Below are positions 18,523 through 28,500 of a stretch of 64,000 nt of DNA, one piece after another. Positions within the stretch are counted from its first letter, which is position 1, and the number at the start of each line of letters is the position of its first letter. The DNA lies in the NCBI RefSeq assembly GCF_000526375.1, contig NZ_JAFY01000002.1:310001-374000 (forward strand), given 5' to 3'. The notes below the pieces were generated by a model that had not been told where the DNA came from, did not search any database, and worked only from the letters and a program-made list of their open reading frames with translations. This DNA is from Aminiphilus circumscriptus DSM 16581. Lineage in GTDB: Bacteria > Synergistota > Synergistia > Synergistales > Aminiphilaceae. A program made the translations under genes and the position numbers.

Positions 18523-19500
18523 ATGACCGCAGGTTTTCCCGCTCTCCGGATGCGGCGGCTCCGCTCCCATCCGGCACTTCGGGACATGCTCGCAGAAACC
18601 ATTCTGGAACCCCGCCATTTGGTGCTCCCCCTCTTCGTCGTCCCCGGCGAGGGCGTGGAGGAACCAATTCCATCCATGGAGAACGTGAACCACTGGAGCG
18701 TCGACCGACTTTCCCGCATCGTGCAACCCGCTCTCGATGCGGGCGTCAAGGCCTTCATCCTCTTCGGCCTTCCGACCTACAAGGACGCCCTCGGCACCAG
18801 CGCCGCCGAAGCGGACCAGCCCACCCAGAGGGCCTGCTCGTTCTTGCGGGAGCGTTTTCCCCAGGCGTACTGCATCACCGACGTCTGTCTCTGCCAGTAC
18901 ACGGACCACGGTCATTGCGGCCACCTCACTCCCGAGGGCGAGGTGGACAACGACTCCTCCCTGGAGCAGCTCGCCCGGGCTGCGGTGAGCCACGCCAGAG
19001 CGGGGGCGCACATGGTGGCCCCCTCGGACATGATGGACGGACGAGTGGGGAGGATTCGGGCCGCCCTGGACGAGGCGGGGTTCTCCGAAACGGCCATCAT
19101 GAGCTACGCGGCGAAGATGAGTTCCGCCTTCTACGGTCCCTTCCGGGACGCGGCGGAAAGCGCCCCCAGATCCGGCGACCGCAAGAGCTACCAGATGCCT
19201 CCGGGCAACACCCGAGAAGCGCTTCGAGAAGCGCTTCTCGACGAGGACGAGGGAGCGGACCTGCTCATGGTCAAACCGGCTCTCACCTGCCTCGACATCC
19301 TGGCCCGCCTTCGGGAAAAGACGCTTCTCCCTCTGGCGTGCTACCTGGTGAGCGGCGAGTACATGATGCTCCGGAGCGCCATCGCCCGAGGGCTTCTCGA
19401 CGAGGGGACAGCACTTCTCGAAGCGCATCGGGCATGCCGCCGGGCGGGCGCGGACCTGATCATCACCTACGAGGCGCTCAACCTGGCCCGAAGGCTCTAG
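18523..19500 (+). CDS. hemB: Delta-aminolevulinic acid dehydratase (porphobilinogen synthase)
   Basis: A 325-residue enzyme condensing two 5-aminolevulinates into porphobilinogen. The zinc-binding cysteines are in CLCQYTDHGHCG. The Schiff-base lysines are in MSYAAKMSSAFYGPFR and LLMVKPA. The PLFVVPGEG and PPGNTREALREALLDEDEGA segments are standard. ATG 18523 is preceded by AAGGAGG at ideal distance. It completes the set hemA, hemL, hemB, hemC, hemD within this window. Confidence 0.96.
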   Translation: MTAGFPALRMRRLRSHPALRDMLAETILEPRHLVLPLFVVPGEGVEEPIPSMENVNHWSVDRLSRIVQPALDAGVKAFILFGLPTYKDALGTSAAEADQPTQRACSFLRERFPQAYCITDVCLCQYTDHGHCGHLTPEGEVDNDSSLEQLARAAVSHARAGAHMVAPSDMMDGRVGRIRAALDEAGFSETAIMSYAAKMSSAFYGPFRDAAESAPRSGDRKSYQMPPGNTREALREALLDEDEGADLLMVKPALTCLDILARLREKTLLPLACYLVSGEYMMLRSAIARGLLDEGTALLEAHRACRRAGADLIITYEALNLARRL

Positions 19501-19720
19501 GTCCAACGGACCTTCTCGGCCCGTACCGAAAAAACGCTCCTTCCGGAGAAAGAACGACCCATTCTTCAAGGCGTTCGCCCAGGGAGTGGAGATTCTGAGT
19601 GTTCCCGCAAACAAGAGCTTTGGACGGATCGGCGTTTCCCCGCCGCCGTGGCGGAAACTGCGGAAAAGACAGTGCGACACCGGACAGCAACACCAAAGCG
19701 CCTCGAAAGGAGTCTTCGCC

Positions 19721-21255
19721 GTGGATCACTCTTTTTCGGACGTGGTGAATGTCCCGCTCTGCTCGGAAATGCTCCGGCATTTTTACACCGCCTCGGGAAT
19801 TCCCTGTGCCTTTTGCGGGAAGGACGGCTCTCCCCTGGCCTCGGCGGGAGGGCAGACGCTCTGTCATCATTTCCACCGGACACATCCGGAGTACCGGAAA
19901 TACTGCGAGGCGAGCTGGGAAGAAATTGGCAGAGCAATCGAGAACGGTGACGAGGAATATCTCCACCGTTGCCAAAATGGTCTCATGGATGGCGCCGTTC
20001 CGATCCGTGTCGAGGGCGATCTCCTCGGCTACGTCGTCATCGGACAGTTTTTCCTCGTTCCTCCGGACGAAACGACGTTTCTCGACAGAGCGCGGGCGAA
20101 CAATCTCGACGAGGCGGCCTACACGGAAGCTCTCCGAACCGTCCCCATCGTCTCCAGAGAACGGGCCGACGCGGCGTTGCGGCATTTTCACATCCTGGCG
20201 AACCTGATCGCGGAGGCGGGAGTCCATCGGCGGCAGATGGCCTTTCTCAACGCCTCCCTCCAGAACACGCCTCCCTCCAGAACGCGAACGCCCTCCTCAG
20301 AACCCAGATCACGGAGCGGGTAAAGGCCGAGGAGGCATTGCGACGCAGTGAAGAACGCGGACAGTTCGCCCTGGAGGGCTCCGATTTGGGCGTGTGGGAC
20401 TGGAATCTTCTCACCAACGACGTGTATTTCTCTCCCCGCTGGCTCGAAATGTTGGGGTACGGCCCGGGAGAACTCCGGGAACGTTTCTCCGAATGGTACG
20501 ACCGGGTTCATCCCGAGGACCGGGAACACGCCGTCAAGGAAACACAACGGCATATTCGCGGGGAGACTCCTTTCTACGAAGCCAGACATCGGCTGCGCTG
20601 CAAGGACGGGAGCTACAAGTGGATTCTCTCGAGAGGCAAAGTCATGTCACGAAACGCGGAGGGAAAACCCCTGCGCATCGTGGGAACCCACAGGGACATC
20701 ACCGAACAGGTCCAGGTGGAGGAGAGCCTCCGTCACGCGGGCACCCACGATCCCCTCACCGGGCTTCCCAACAGAACGCTCTTCAACGACCATCTCCTTC
20801 TCGCCATGGCGCAGGCGCGCCGGAACAAAACCGTCGTCGCCGTCATCTTCCTGGATCTGGACGATTTCAAGGAGATCAACGACGCTCTCGGGCACGATGT
20901 GGGGGACCTGCTCCTCAAGGCCGTGTCGAAACGCCTCAAGAAGGAAGTCCGCGAGGTCGATACGGTGGCTCGCATGGGAGGAGACGAATTCACCCTCATC
21001 CTCCCCGGACTGCACGACAGAAAGGACGCGGAGCAGGTCGCCGAGAGGATCCGCGAAGCCGTCGCACGTCCCTATTCGCTCGGAGACAGAGTTCTGGAGG
21101 TGAGCGCCAGCCTCGGCGTCAGCCTCTACCCCCTGGACGGGAGAGATGTCCGAACCCTGATGAAGCGGGCGGACATGGCCATGTACCGAGCGAAGAACGA
21201 CGGACGGAATCTCTGGCGCTTCTGGGAGGAGAACACGGAAACATCCCCGGAATAA
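19721..21255 (+). pseudogene. PocR-PAS-GGDEF diguanylate cyclase, frameshifted
   Basis: The N-terminal 180 residues are a PocR sensory domain (SGIPCAFCGKDGSPL, CHHFHRTHPEYRKYC, GYVVIGQFFL), a fold that in Salmonella regulates propanediol and cobalamin genes. A coiled-coil lead, a PAS domain (GVWDWNLLTNDVYFS, YGPGELRERF, GTHRDITEQ) and a GGDEF domain (DPLTGLPNRTLFND, RMGGDEFTLILPG) follow in a second frame. A 17-base tandem duplication at 20251-20284 causes the shift; deleting one copy restores a continuous reading frame. GTG 19721 has AAAGGAG upstream. If repaired, the protein would make cyclic di-GMP in response to a small metabolite. Confidence 0.88.
20251..20284 (+). repeat. 17-bp tandem duplication
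   Basis: Two adjacent 17-base units, 20251-20267 and 20268-20284, both begin CGCCTCCCTCCAGAAC and differ only at the last base (A, then G). Seventeen is not a multiple of three, so the duplication breaks the PocR-PAS-GGDEF frame. Confidence 0.95.
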
Positions 21256-21287
21256 AGACACCGGAACGACCCGAAGGAGGCCTTTGT

Positions 21288-21776
21288 ATGCTCTGCGGAA
21301 GTCTGCGTTTTCGAAGGATGGACGAAGCCGTTCTGCCCGGACCTGTCGTCCGGGCGCTCGCTTTTCTGGCGACAACGGATTTTTCAGGCCTGCAGCCGGG
21401 ACGCATCGAACTGGAGGAGGGGCTCTACGCCATCCTCGCCGAGGAGGAGACCGGTCCCGTTTCGGAGGGTGAATGGGAGGCACACCGGCGGTACGTGGAC
21501 GTGCAATGCGTTCTCGAAGGAGAAGAGAGCATCGGCTGGGCTCTTGACGAGGAGCGCCCTCTCCGCAGGAACGCCCTTGCCGAGGAGGACTGTCTCTATT
21601 TCGAGCCTCCGGAAAACCCCTCGTGGCTCCACCTGTCTCCAGGCCATTATGCGGTCTTCTTTCCACGGGACCTCCACTGCCCGCTGCGGCATCCCGGTTC
21701 GCCCCGGGTGCGAAAAGTGGTGGTGAAGATCGACATCGCTCTTTTTCCTCTGGAGGCGACGGATATCCCGCAGTAG
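21288..21776 (+). CDS. YhcH/YjgK/YiaL family (DUF386) protein
   Basis: A 162-residue cupin-like beta-barrel protein of the YhcH/YiaL family, linked in other bacteria to sugar-acid or sialic-acid metabolism and biofilm regulation; the reaction is not firmly known. WEAHRRYVDVQCVLEGEE and the C-terminal FFPRDLHCPLRHPG contain the conserved metal-ligand histidines. ATG 21288 has GAAGGAGG 7-9 bases upstream. It follows the GGDEF gene by 32 bases and is probably co-transcribed with it. Confidence 0.88.
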   Translation: MLCGSLRFRRMDEAVLPGPVVRALAFLATTDFSGLQPGRIELEEGLYAILAEEETGPVSEGEWEAHRRYVDVQCVLEGEESIGWALDEERPLRRNALAEEDCLYFEPPENPSWLHLSPGHYAVFFPRDLHCPLRHPGSPRVRKVVVKIDIALFPLEATDIPQ

Positions 21777-22123
21777 GATTATGCTCTAAGGAAGCTCTGA
21801 ATAAAGACCTTTCGCTTTCCCTTGACTCGGGTCGCATCAGGCTCTGCGAGGCACCCTGCGGGGCTGACGCAGCCTTATTCAGAGATTCCCTAAAGAGTGT
21901 GCGAAAAGTGATTGCGGAAGGAAATTCAAAGCAAGAAGGTCATGATGTAGGGTGTCTGCTGCGCACAAACAACCCGAGCCCTTGGGAGGCGATACACCAT
22001 GACCGGAAAGAAGCATAGCAGTCCTTTCGCTGGAATGAAAAGCTCCTTTCGGGAACGAAACGAACGCCATGAAGGTCCTGATGACGGAAGTACGGCAAGA
22101 AATCCTTGACGGGGAAATGACGT
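21777..22123 (+). mobile_element. IS256-family remnant (5' end), interrupted by a MITE
   Basis: The sequence starting GATTATGCTCTAA and continuing from 21894 matches the transposase-proximal end of the intact IS256 element at 56346-57725 (read on its minus strand), through the first codons of the transposase (MTGKKHSSPFAGMKSSF at 22000). Identity stops at about 22123, where cobD ends. Base changes and stops make it inactive. A 100-bp MITE with a CTAA duplication sits inside it. Confidence 0.88.
21790..21889. mobile_element. MITE-like element, copy 1 (CTAA target duplication)
   Basis: A 100-bp non-coding element with 15-bp terminal inverted repeats: GGAAGCTCTGAATAA at the left, and TTATTCAGAGATTCC at the right, whose complement differs at one base. 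It is flanked on both sides by CTAA (21786-21789 and 21890-21893). The uninterrupted IS256 sequence at the other locus reads CTCTAAAGAGTG with a single CTAA, proving insertion. Confidence 0.9.
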
Positions 22124-23259
22124 CATCCCCGGCGGCGCTCTCCTTCAAAAACCTCGTCGAGGGCCGCGCAAAGACGCCGATTTTCCTCGCGGCGCCGCAC
22201 GGCGAGCCGCACGTAGTCGTCTCCGAGCCCCGGAAAACTCGTACAGGTGCGCAGAAGAATGCGGAAGGGAAGCAGGCGGCGCTGCACCTCGCTTCCCGAA
22301 AGCACGACCTGTCCCGCGTCGTTCCGGGGAAGGCGGACCAGGAGGAAATTCGCCGCGCCGGAAAACACGAAAAATCCGCGCTTGGCAAGCTCCGCGGAAA
22401 GGAAGGCGCGCTCCGAGGCGATTCGTTTTCGCGTGCGGGCGAGCCAGGCGTCCCCCTTTTCCATGCAGGCGAGGGCGAAGGCTTCGCCCACGGCGTTGAC
22501 GGGCCAGGACTGCTGAAAGGCCCGCACCGCCGCGACCGCGCGCCGTCCGCCGAGAAGATAGCCCACCCGCAGGCCCGGTACGGCGAAATCTTTCGTGAAA
22601 GCCCGCAAGAGCAGCACTTCCTCCGGCCAGGCGTCCCTCCGGGACGCCGCCAGGGTGGCAAGAGGCGGCCAGGAGAGATGCAGAAAGCACTCGTCCAGGA
22701 GGAGCCGGGCCCCTTTGGTGGTGCAGGCCTTGAGAACGCACTCCGTCTCCTCTTCGCTCCAGCCCCGTCCCGTTGGATTGTTGGGCTGGCAGAGCACCAC
22801 CAGGTCCCCGGGGCGCACCCGCTCCGCCAGTTCGTCGGCGCGATAGGCGAATTCGTCCTCCGGGACCAGCGGATGGCCTGCAACGGGAACGCCCGCCAGC
22901 GATGCCGCCGCGGCATATTCCCCGAAGGTGGGAAGGGGGAGCAGCAGCCGCTTCGGGCGGAAGGCGAGAACGAGCGGAAGCAGCAGGTCACTCGCGCCGT
23001 TCCCGACGGCGACGCCTTCCTCGCCGGGACCGTGTCCGCTCCAGGAGGCGAGCGTCCTTCGAAGATGCCTCGACTCCTGATCGGGATAGACCTGCACGTG
23101 CCCAAGGGCCTTTCGGGCGGCCCGAAGGGCGAAGGCGGGAGGACCGTAGGGGTTGATGTTTGCGGAGAAATCGAGCCATCCGTAGGGGTCGTCGTGCTCG
23201 TGGATCCGCCCGCCGTGCACGTGGCCCGAAGCGACCCAGGAGGAATTCATTCCGGTCAT
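22123..23259 (-). CDS. cobD: L-threonine-O-3-phosphate decarboxylase (CobD-type aminotransferase fold)
   Basis: A 378-residue PLP enzyme of the histidinol-phosphate aminotransferase fold that supplies (R)-1-amino-2-propanol phosphate for the nucleotide loop of B12. Evidence is the LDFSANINPYGPP N-terminus, CQPNNPTGRGW, LLLDECFLHLSW and the PLP-lysine segment RAFTKDFAVPGLRVGYLLGG. The ATG overlaps the cbiB stop (ATGA). The stop codon lies exactly at the junction with the IS256 remnant, so the last few residues may have been altered by the insertion. Family discrimination from HisC rests mainly on the cbiB/cbiA context. Confidence 0.88.
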   Translation of the reverse strand: MTGMNSSWVASGHVHGGRIHEHDDPYGWLDFSANINPYGPPAFALRAARKALGHVQVYPDQESRHLRRTLASWSGHGPGEEGVAVGNGASDLLLPLVLAFRPKRLLLPLPTFGEYAAAASLAGVPVAGHPLVPEDEFAYRADELAERVRPGDLVVLCQPNNPTGRGWSEEETECVLKACTTKGARLLLDECFLHLSWPPLATLAASRRDAWPEEVLLLRAFTKDFAVPGLRVGYLLGGRRAVAAVRAFQQSWPVNAVGEAFALACMEKGDAWLARTRKRIASERAFLSAELAKRGFFVFSGAANFLLVRLPRNDAGQVVLSGSEVQRRLLPFRILLRTCTSFPGLGDDYVRLAVRRREENRRLCAALDEVFEGERRRG

Positions 23260-24188
23260 TCCAAAAGCACCGCGAGAAAGAGCGCCGACAGGGCGGCACA
23301 GGCGTAGGCATTCCAGTAGAGGGCGAATCCCCGCTCGAGGTCCGTCCGGTTCGGAGGAGGCCCCTCTCCGAGAAAGGGTTTGTCCACCCATTGCCCGAAA
23401 TAGGGGGTGGGACCGCCGAGGGAAATCCCCAGCGCCCCCGCGAAGGCTGCCATGGGCCAGCCGCTGTTGGGGCTGGAGAGAAGCGGCGCGAACGTCCGGG
23501 CCGTGTGGAGCGTCCGGGAGAACGAACCGCCCACGCCGGGGCTGGCGACAGCGACGAGCAAGGCCGCGCAGCGGGAAGGGAGCAGGTTCAGCAGGTCGTC
23601 GAAGCGGGCCGCGGCCCATCCGAATTCCCTGTAGGTTGGGGTCTTGTACCCCACCATGGCGTCCAGGGTGTTGGCGGTCCGGTGAAGCCAGGCGCCGAGA
23701 GGTCCTCCGAGGGCTCCGTAGAGAAGAGGGGCGCAGAGAGCGTCGCCGAAGTTCTCCGAGAGGGTTTCAAGCGCCCCCGAGACGACCTTCCGCTCGTCCA
23801 AGGGGTCCGTGTCACGGCTCACGAGGAGCGAAAGAGCCTTTCGCGCACCCGCGAGATCGCCCTCGGCGAGACGCTGCGCCACACCGCGCACCTCCCGGGC
23901 AAGACAGGTGCCCCCCAGAGCGAAGTAGAGCATGCCCCCCTCCAGAAGCCATCCCGCTGGAAGCATGCGTGCCGCGGTCACGGCGATGCCGAGCGGAAGA
24001 AGGGTTCCCGCGAGGGCGAGGAGGAGAAAGAGCACTCCCTGAAGGCGCGCCGGCAGGGGCAACCTGCGGCAGAGCGGTTCCAGACGTTCCGCCCCAAGCC
24101 CGAGGAGGCGCACGGGATGCCATTCCGTCCTCGGATCTCCCAGAAAGAGATCCAGCGCGATCGCCACACAAAGCGATTTAACGAACAT
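23256..24188 (-). CDS. cbiB: Adenosylcobinamide-phosphate synthase
   Basis: A 310-residue polytopic inner-membrane protein that attaches aminopropanol (phosphate) to adenosylcobyric acid. The N-terminal IALDLFLGDPRTEWHPVRLLG, the LVSRDTDPLDERKVVSGALETLSENFGDALCAPLLY block and NTLDAMVGYKTPTYREFGWAAARFDD are diagnostic. I chose ATG 24188 because GGAGG lies 7 bases upstream; this start lies inside the last codons of cbiA (11-base overlap). Transcribed with cbiA and cobD. Confidence 0.93.
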   Translation of the reverse strand: MFVKSLCVAIALDLFLGDPRTEWHPVRLLGLGAERLEPLCRRLPLPARLQGVLFLLLALAGTLLPLGIAVTAARMLPAGWLLEGGMLYFALGGTCLAREVRGVAQRLAEGDLAGARKALSLLVSRDTDPLDERKVVSGALETLSENFGDALCAPLLYGALGGPLGAWLHRTANTLDAMVGYKTPTYREFGWAAARFDDLLNLLPSRCAALLVAVASPGVGGSFSRTLHTARTFAPLLSSPNSGWPMAAFAGALGISLGGPTPYFGQWVDKPFLGEGPPPNRTDLERGFALYWNAYACAALSALFLAVLLE

Positions 24189-25599
24189 TGGCATTCCTCC
24201 AGTTTCGGCAGGTGTCGACGAAACGAACCGCCGCCCCGGGACAGCCCCAGAAATGCAGGTGCACGTAGGAGGCGAGCAGGTTCGGCCGCACATACCCCTC
24301 GTTCCAGCAGACCTCCGGACGGGACGCCCTTCGGACCAGATAGGCCGTTGGGGTCTCGCCGGCGCTCTCGGAATAGTGGAACTCGTGCCCCCGAAGCACC
24401 TCCCCTCTGGAGGCCAGCAGTGTCTCCGTCTCCAGGCGTGCCTCCACGTAGCCGAAACGGCGCAGTCGTCCCGTCATGGTCACGGAGAGATCGAGAAGTC
24501 CCGCGAGCTCGGCCCGCTCGTCGTTCCGTCCCGTGATCTCCCGGGCGAGATACATCATGCCGCCGCATTCCGCGTAGACGGGAAGCCCCAAAGCCCTCCG
24601 ACGCCGCAGGTCCGCGAGGTAGCTTTCGTTTCCGGCGAGTTCCCCGAGAAATTCCTCGGGATAGCCGCCTCCGAGATACAGCCCGTCGATCTCCTCGGGA
24701 AGCGCCGCATCGGCGGCGGGGCTCGTCTCCAGGAGTTCCGCCCCGAGCTCCTCCAGCAGCTCCAGCCCGTCCCTGTAATAGAACGTGAAAACCTTGTCCC
24801 GTGCGACGGCGATACACACGCGTTTCCGCGGTGCTGCCTCGAGAACGCGGGCGACCTCGGAGGGAAAGGCGGCGTCCGCCGGAACGGAGGGGGCCTTCGC
24901 CAGCGCCGTGAGGCGCTCCAGGGAAACGCCCTCGTCGATGGCATCGGCAAGGCGCTCCAGTTGCAGGGAGAGTTCGCTTCGCTCCGCCGCGGGAATCAGT
25001 CCAAGATGCCGCGAGGGGAAATGCGCCTCCGGAACGTGGCGGATCGAACCGAGTACGGGAAGTCCCGCGAAGCGTTCCACTGCCTCGGAGATCAGGGTTC
25101 TCCGCTCGCCTTCGCGCAGGCCGCAGAGAATCACGCCGACGACGGAAGGAGGCGGAACGCGATGTCCGTCCTCCGCGGTGGAGAGCGTGGCGAAACCCAG
25201 GGCCATCGCGGCGAGGCTCGTCGCGCCTTTCGTGGCGTCGAGGAGGAGCACCACCGGCAGGGACAGCGCCCTCGCGAGAGAGGCCGTGGAATTGCGTCCC
25301 TCGGAGCCGATGCCGTCATAAAGTCCCATGACGCCCTCGACGACGGCGACGTCCGCACCGCCGCATCCTCGGGCGTAGAGAAAGGGAAGCGTCGCCGGAG
25401 ACGTGAGAAAGCCGTCGAGATTCCGACACTCCCGCCCTGCGGCAAGGGTATGGTAGGAGGGGTCGATGAAATCGGGTCCGGCCTTGAAGGGCTGGACACG
25501 CACTCCGCGCCGCGCCAGAGCGCGGCAGAGTCCTGCCGTGAACGTCGTCTTGCCCACACCGCTCTCCGGAGCGGCGATGACGATGCCCGGCGCCGTCAT
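24178..25599 (-). CDS. cbiA: Cobyrinic acid a,c-diamide synthase
   Basis: A 473-residue ATP- and glutamine-dependent amidase that converts cobyrinic acid to its a,c-diamide. The P-loop-like APESGVGKTTFTAGLCRAL, FKAGPDFIDPSYH and VVEGVMGLYDG lie in the N-terminal half. The glutaminase half has GLYLGGGYPEEF, the nucleophile cysteine in VYAECGGMMYLA and the histidine in SYVHLHFWG. ATG 25599 has GAGGAGG upstream. Its first 284 bases lie inside the out-of-frame 3' end of the upstream yhaN frame. Confidence 0.94.
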   Translation of the reverse strand: MTAPGIVIAAPESGVGKTTFTAGLCRALARRGVRVQPFKAGPDFIDPSYHTLAAGRECRNLDGFLTSPATLPFLYARGCGGADVAVVEGVMGLYDGIGSEGRNSTASLARALSLPVVLLLDATKGATSLAAMALGFATLSTAEDGHRVPPPSVVGVILCGLREGERRTLISEAVERFAGLPVLGSIRHVPEAHFPSRHLGLIPAAERSELSLQLERLADAIDEGVSLERLTALAKAPSVPADAAFPSEVARVLEAAPRKRVCIAVARDKVFTFYYRDGLELLEELGAELLETSPAADAALPEEIDGLYLGGGYPEEFLGELAGNESYLADLRRRRALGLPVYAECGGMMYLAREITGRNDERAELAGLLDLSVTMTGRLRRFGYVEARLETETLLASRGEVLRGHEFHYSESAGETPTAYLVRRASRPEVCWNEGYVRPNLLASYVHLHFWGCPGAAVRFVDTCRNWRNANVR

Positions 25600-28500
25600 G
25601 CCCGTCCCTCCTCGGAAAGACAGGGCGTCCATTCCGGAAACGGAAGGGGCGTCTCGCGGATCTCCCCCGGGAGAGGGTGAAACAGCTCACGCGAAGGGGA
25701 GTTGCCCCAAGCGTCTTTTCTCCGTCGAAGCGGCTTTCTTCGCAACGGCTCGCTCTTTCGGCCAAAAGGGTCGCGAAGATCTCCCGGGTGGCGTTGTGAC
25801 AGGAAAAGAGGAGAACCTGATGCTCCCGGGCGATCTCCAGAAGCACCTTCGCGGCCCCCAGGCGACGCTCCTCGTCGAAACGCACGAGGAGATCGTCCAA
25901 GATCAGCGGAAGAGGTTCCGCCCGGAGACCGAACTGGCGGGCCATGCCAAGGCGCAGGGCCAGGTAGGTCTGGTCCGCGAGGCCGGAACTCCAGGCATCC
26001 TCTCCCCTGCGCGCCCCGGTGGCGTATTCCTCCAGCTCTACCGCGCCTCCCGCGGAGGTATCCCGAAGACGCAGGGCGTACCGGTTTCCCGTGAGCGTCC
26101 TCAGGAACCGGTCCGCATCGCGGATGACACCGGGCTGACGCTCCCGCTCGTGAATGCTCCGGGCTTCGTCGAGGCTGCGGCGACACAACACGATGGAAAG
26201 CCACTCCTTGACCGCCTCTCGGAGGGACGTGGCGAGAGCCTGTCGCTCCTGGCGAAGTCGGGAGCTGTTCTCGTCGTGGGCCAGGCGCTGCAATTCCGCG
26301 GCAACTTCCCCCGCACGGCGGTGCGCCCCTGCACAGGATTCCTCCAGTTCGGCCACCCGGCGCTCCAGAAGATCCCGCTCCTGCTCCAGGTCCAGAGGAA
26401 GTGCCGCCATCTCGTCCTCCAGGGAGGCAAGGGCGTCGAGGGAACCGCCCAGGGAGACCAGCACCTTCTCGTGCTCTTCCACCAGCCGTTCCAGCTCCAG
26501 GCGACGGGCCGTCTCAGCGGCGCAGGCTCGGAACGACTCCTCGTCGGTCGCACCCGCGAGGGCGAAGAGGCGGGCCTGTTCGTTCCGTTTTCCCTCAAGG
26601 CGTTCCTCGCAGACGCAAAGAGCCGCACGTTCCTCCGCCAGGCGCTCCCGAAGCGCATCGAGTTCTCTTGAGGCCTCCCGGACCTCGTCGAAGGTGCGCA
26701 CAAGGAGATCCAGAGAGGACACGTCCGGTTTTTCAGGCACGGGAAGCCCACAGGCACGGAGACATGCGGCAAGTCGATTCCGGAGCGCCTCCAGGTCCGC
26801 CCGAACCGCCGTCAGGGTGGTCTTTGCCTCGGCGATACGCGTCGTCTCCCCCCGGCAGGAGTCGGCTTTGGCGACGAACTCGGGAAATCCCCCCGGTTCG
26901 AGGCGAGGCTCGAACCCCCGTTCGCGCAACCATTCCCGCCAACGCCATTCTCCGTCCTCGAGAAGCTTTCCCGCCGCGTGAACTTCCTCGTCGGCCTTGC
27001 GCATGCGCAAGAGCGCCCGCTCGTAGGCACCCTGAGCATCCTCCAGGGCAGCCCTGGCGGCACGGTAGTTCGCGAGGAGGGTTTCCTCCTCCTCCACAAG
27101 CAGGACCAGCGCTTCGAGACGTTCCGCATCGTCCGGCGAAGGAAGGCCGCTTCCGTCGGCCACGGCGCAAATCTGCTCCCGGATTCCCTCGGCGAGCACC
27201 TCCTGCTCCGATGCGTAGGCCTCCGCCTCCGCCACTTCCGCGCGCTTGCGTTCCGTCTGGGTTTTCCATTTGCGCTGCAGTTCTTCGTCGGCGCCGCCCT
27301 GGCGTCTCGCCAGAACGTAGAAGAGCGGCGCCAGGACGAACCCCACCACGGCGAGGACGATCACCATGGGATCGCGCTTGAGGAACCAGAGGAACGCCAG
27401 AGCGAAGGCGCCCACGAGAAGCGACACGGGAGCCCAGAGGGAGAAGAGGGCATACCGTCCCGGCGTGTCCTGTTCGAGATTCGCCAGTTCCACCCGGAGG
27501 CGGTCCCGGTTTTCCCGGGCAAGACGCACCGCCTCGTCGAGCCGATCCCGCCTGCTGCAGAAGACCCGGAGCCGCGAGAGAGCCTCCTTGCGCTCCCCGA
27601 GCAACTCCTCGTCGAGATCCTCCGGAAGGGGCACGTCGGCGAGACGCTCCCGTTTTCCCTCGAGCACCGCCTCGGCCTCCTCCACATTCTCCCGGGATGC
27701 CCGAAAATTCTGTTCCGCAAGGCGGCGCCGTTCCCGTGCATCCCGGAGAGCCGCGTCGAAACGCTGCGCTTCCTGGATGGCGGGAAGGGAGAGGTCCACC
27801 CGGAAGAGGCGTGCATCGGTCCATCCGTCCCCGAGTTCCGCCAGATGCTCCGCGTGGCGCTTTTCGTCCTTGCGGATCTCCACCTCCAAACGCGTCTCCG
27901 AGGCGAGGAGTTCCTGAAAGCGCCCGCGTTCTCCCCGGAGTGCCTCCACTGCCTCCCGGTGCTCCAGAAGAACCCAGGGATACCGGTCCTGCAGCAGCGT
28001 CTCCCGCTCCTCGAGCCGGGAGACCCGCTCACGGCCCTCCCGGCAGGAAGCCTGCAGGGCGTCCGCTTCCTGAACAAGAACGTCGTACCGTTCAATCCCC
28101 CGCTCCGGAAAAGATCTCCCGCCCCGGATCTGCGCCAGTTTCTCCAGGGCCAGCTTCCGCTCCGTCCAGGGGCGCCGGATCTTCTCCAGGAGAAGAATTC
28201 TGGAAAGCCGTCTCCGGGCGTCTTCGGCCTCCCCGGTCTCCCGCGCCACCTGCTGCCGCAGTCGTTCCTCCTCGTCCCGAAGGTCCCAGAAACGCCCCTC
28301 CTGCTCCGCCAGCCCATGAAGCTCCTCCTCCACGTCCCTGAGGGATTCGAGCAGCTCGTTCACCCTGCCGCCGGTCCCTTTGCCGCGGCCAAAGCGGTAG
28401 AACTCCCGCTGTTTCTCGGCGAGACGCTCCATGAGATCGGGAAGGCTGGCGACCCCGAGCCCCGCACCGGCGGCGAAAAGCCTCCCCTGCACCGTCTCAT

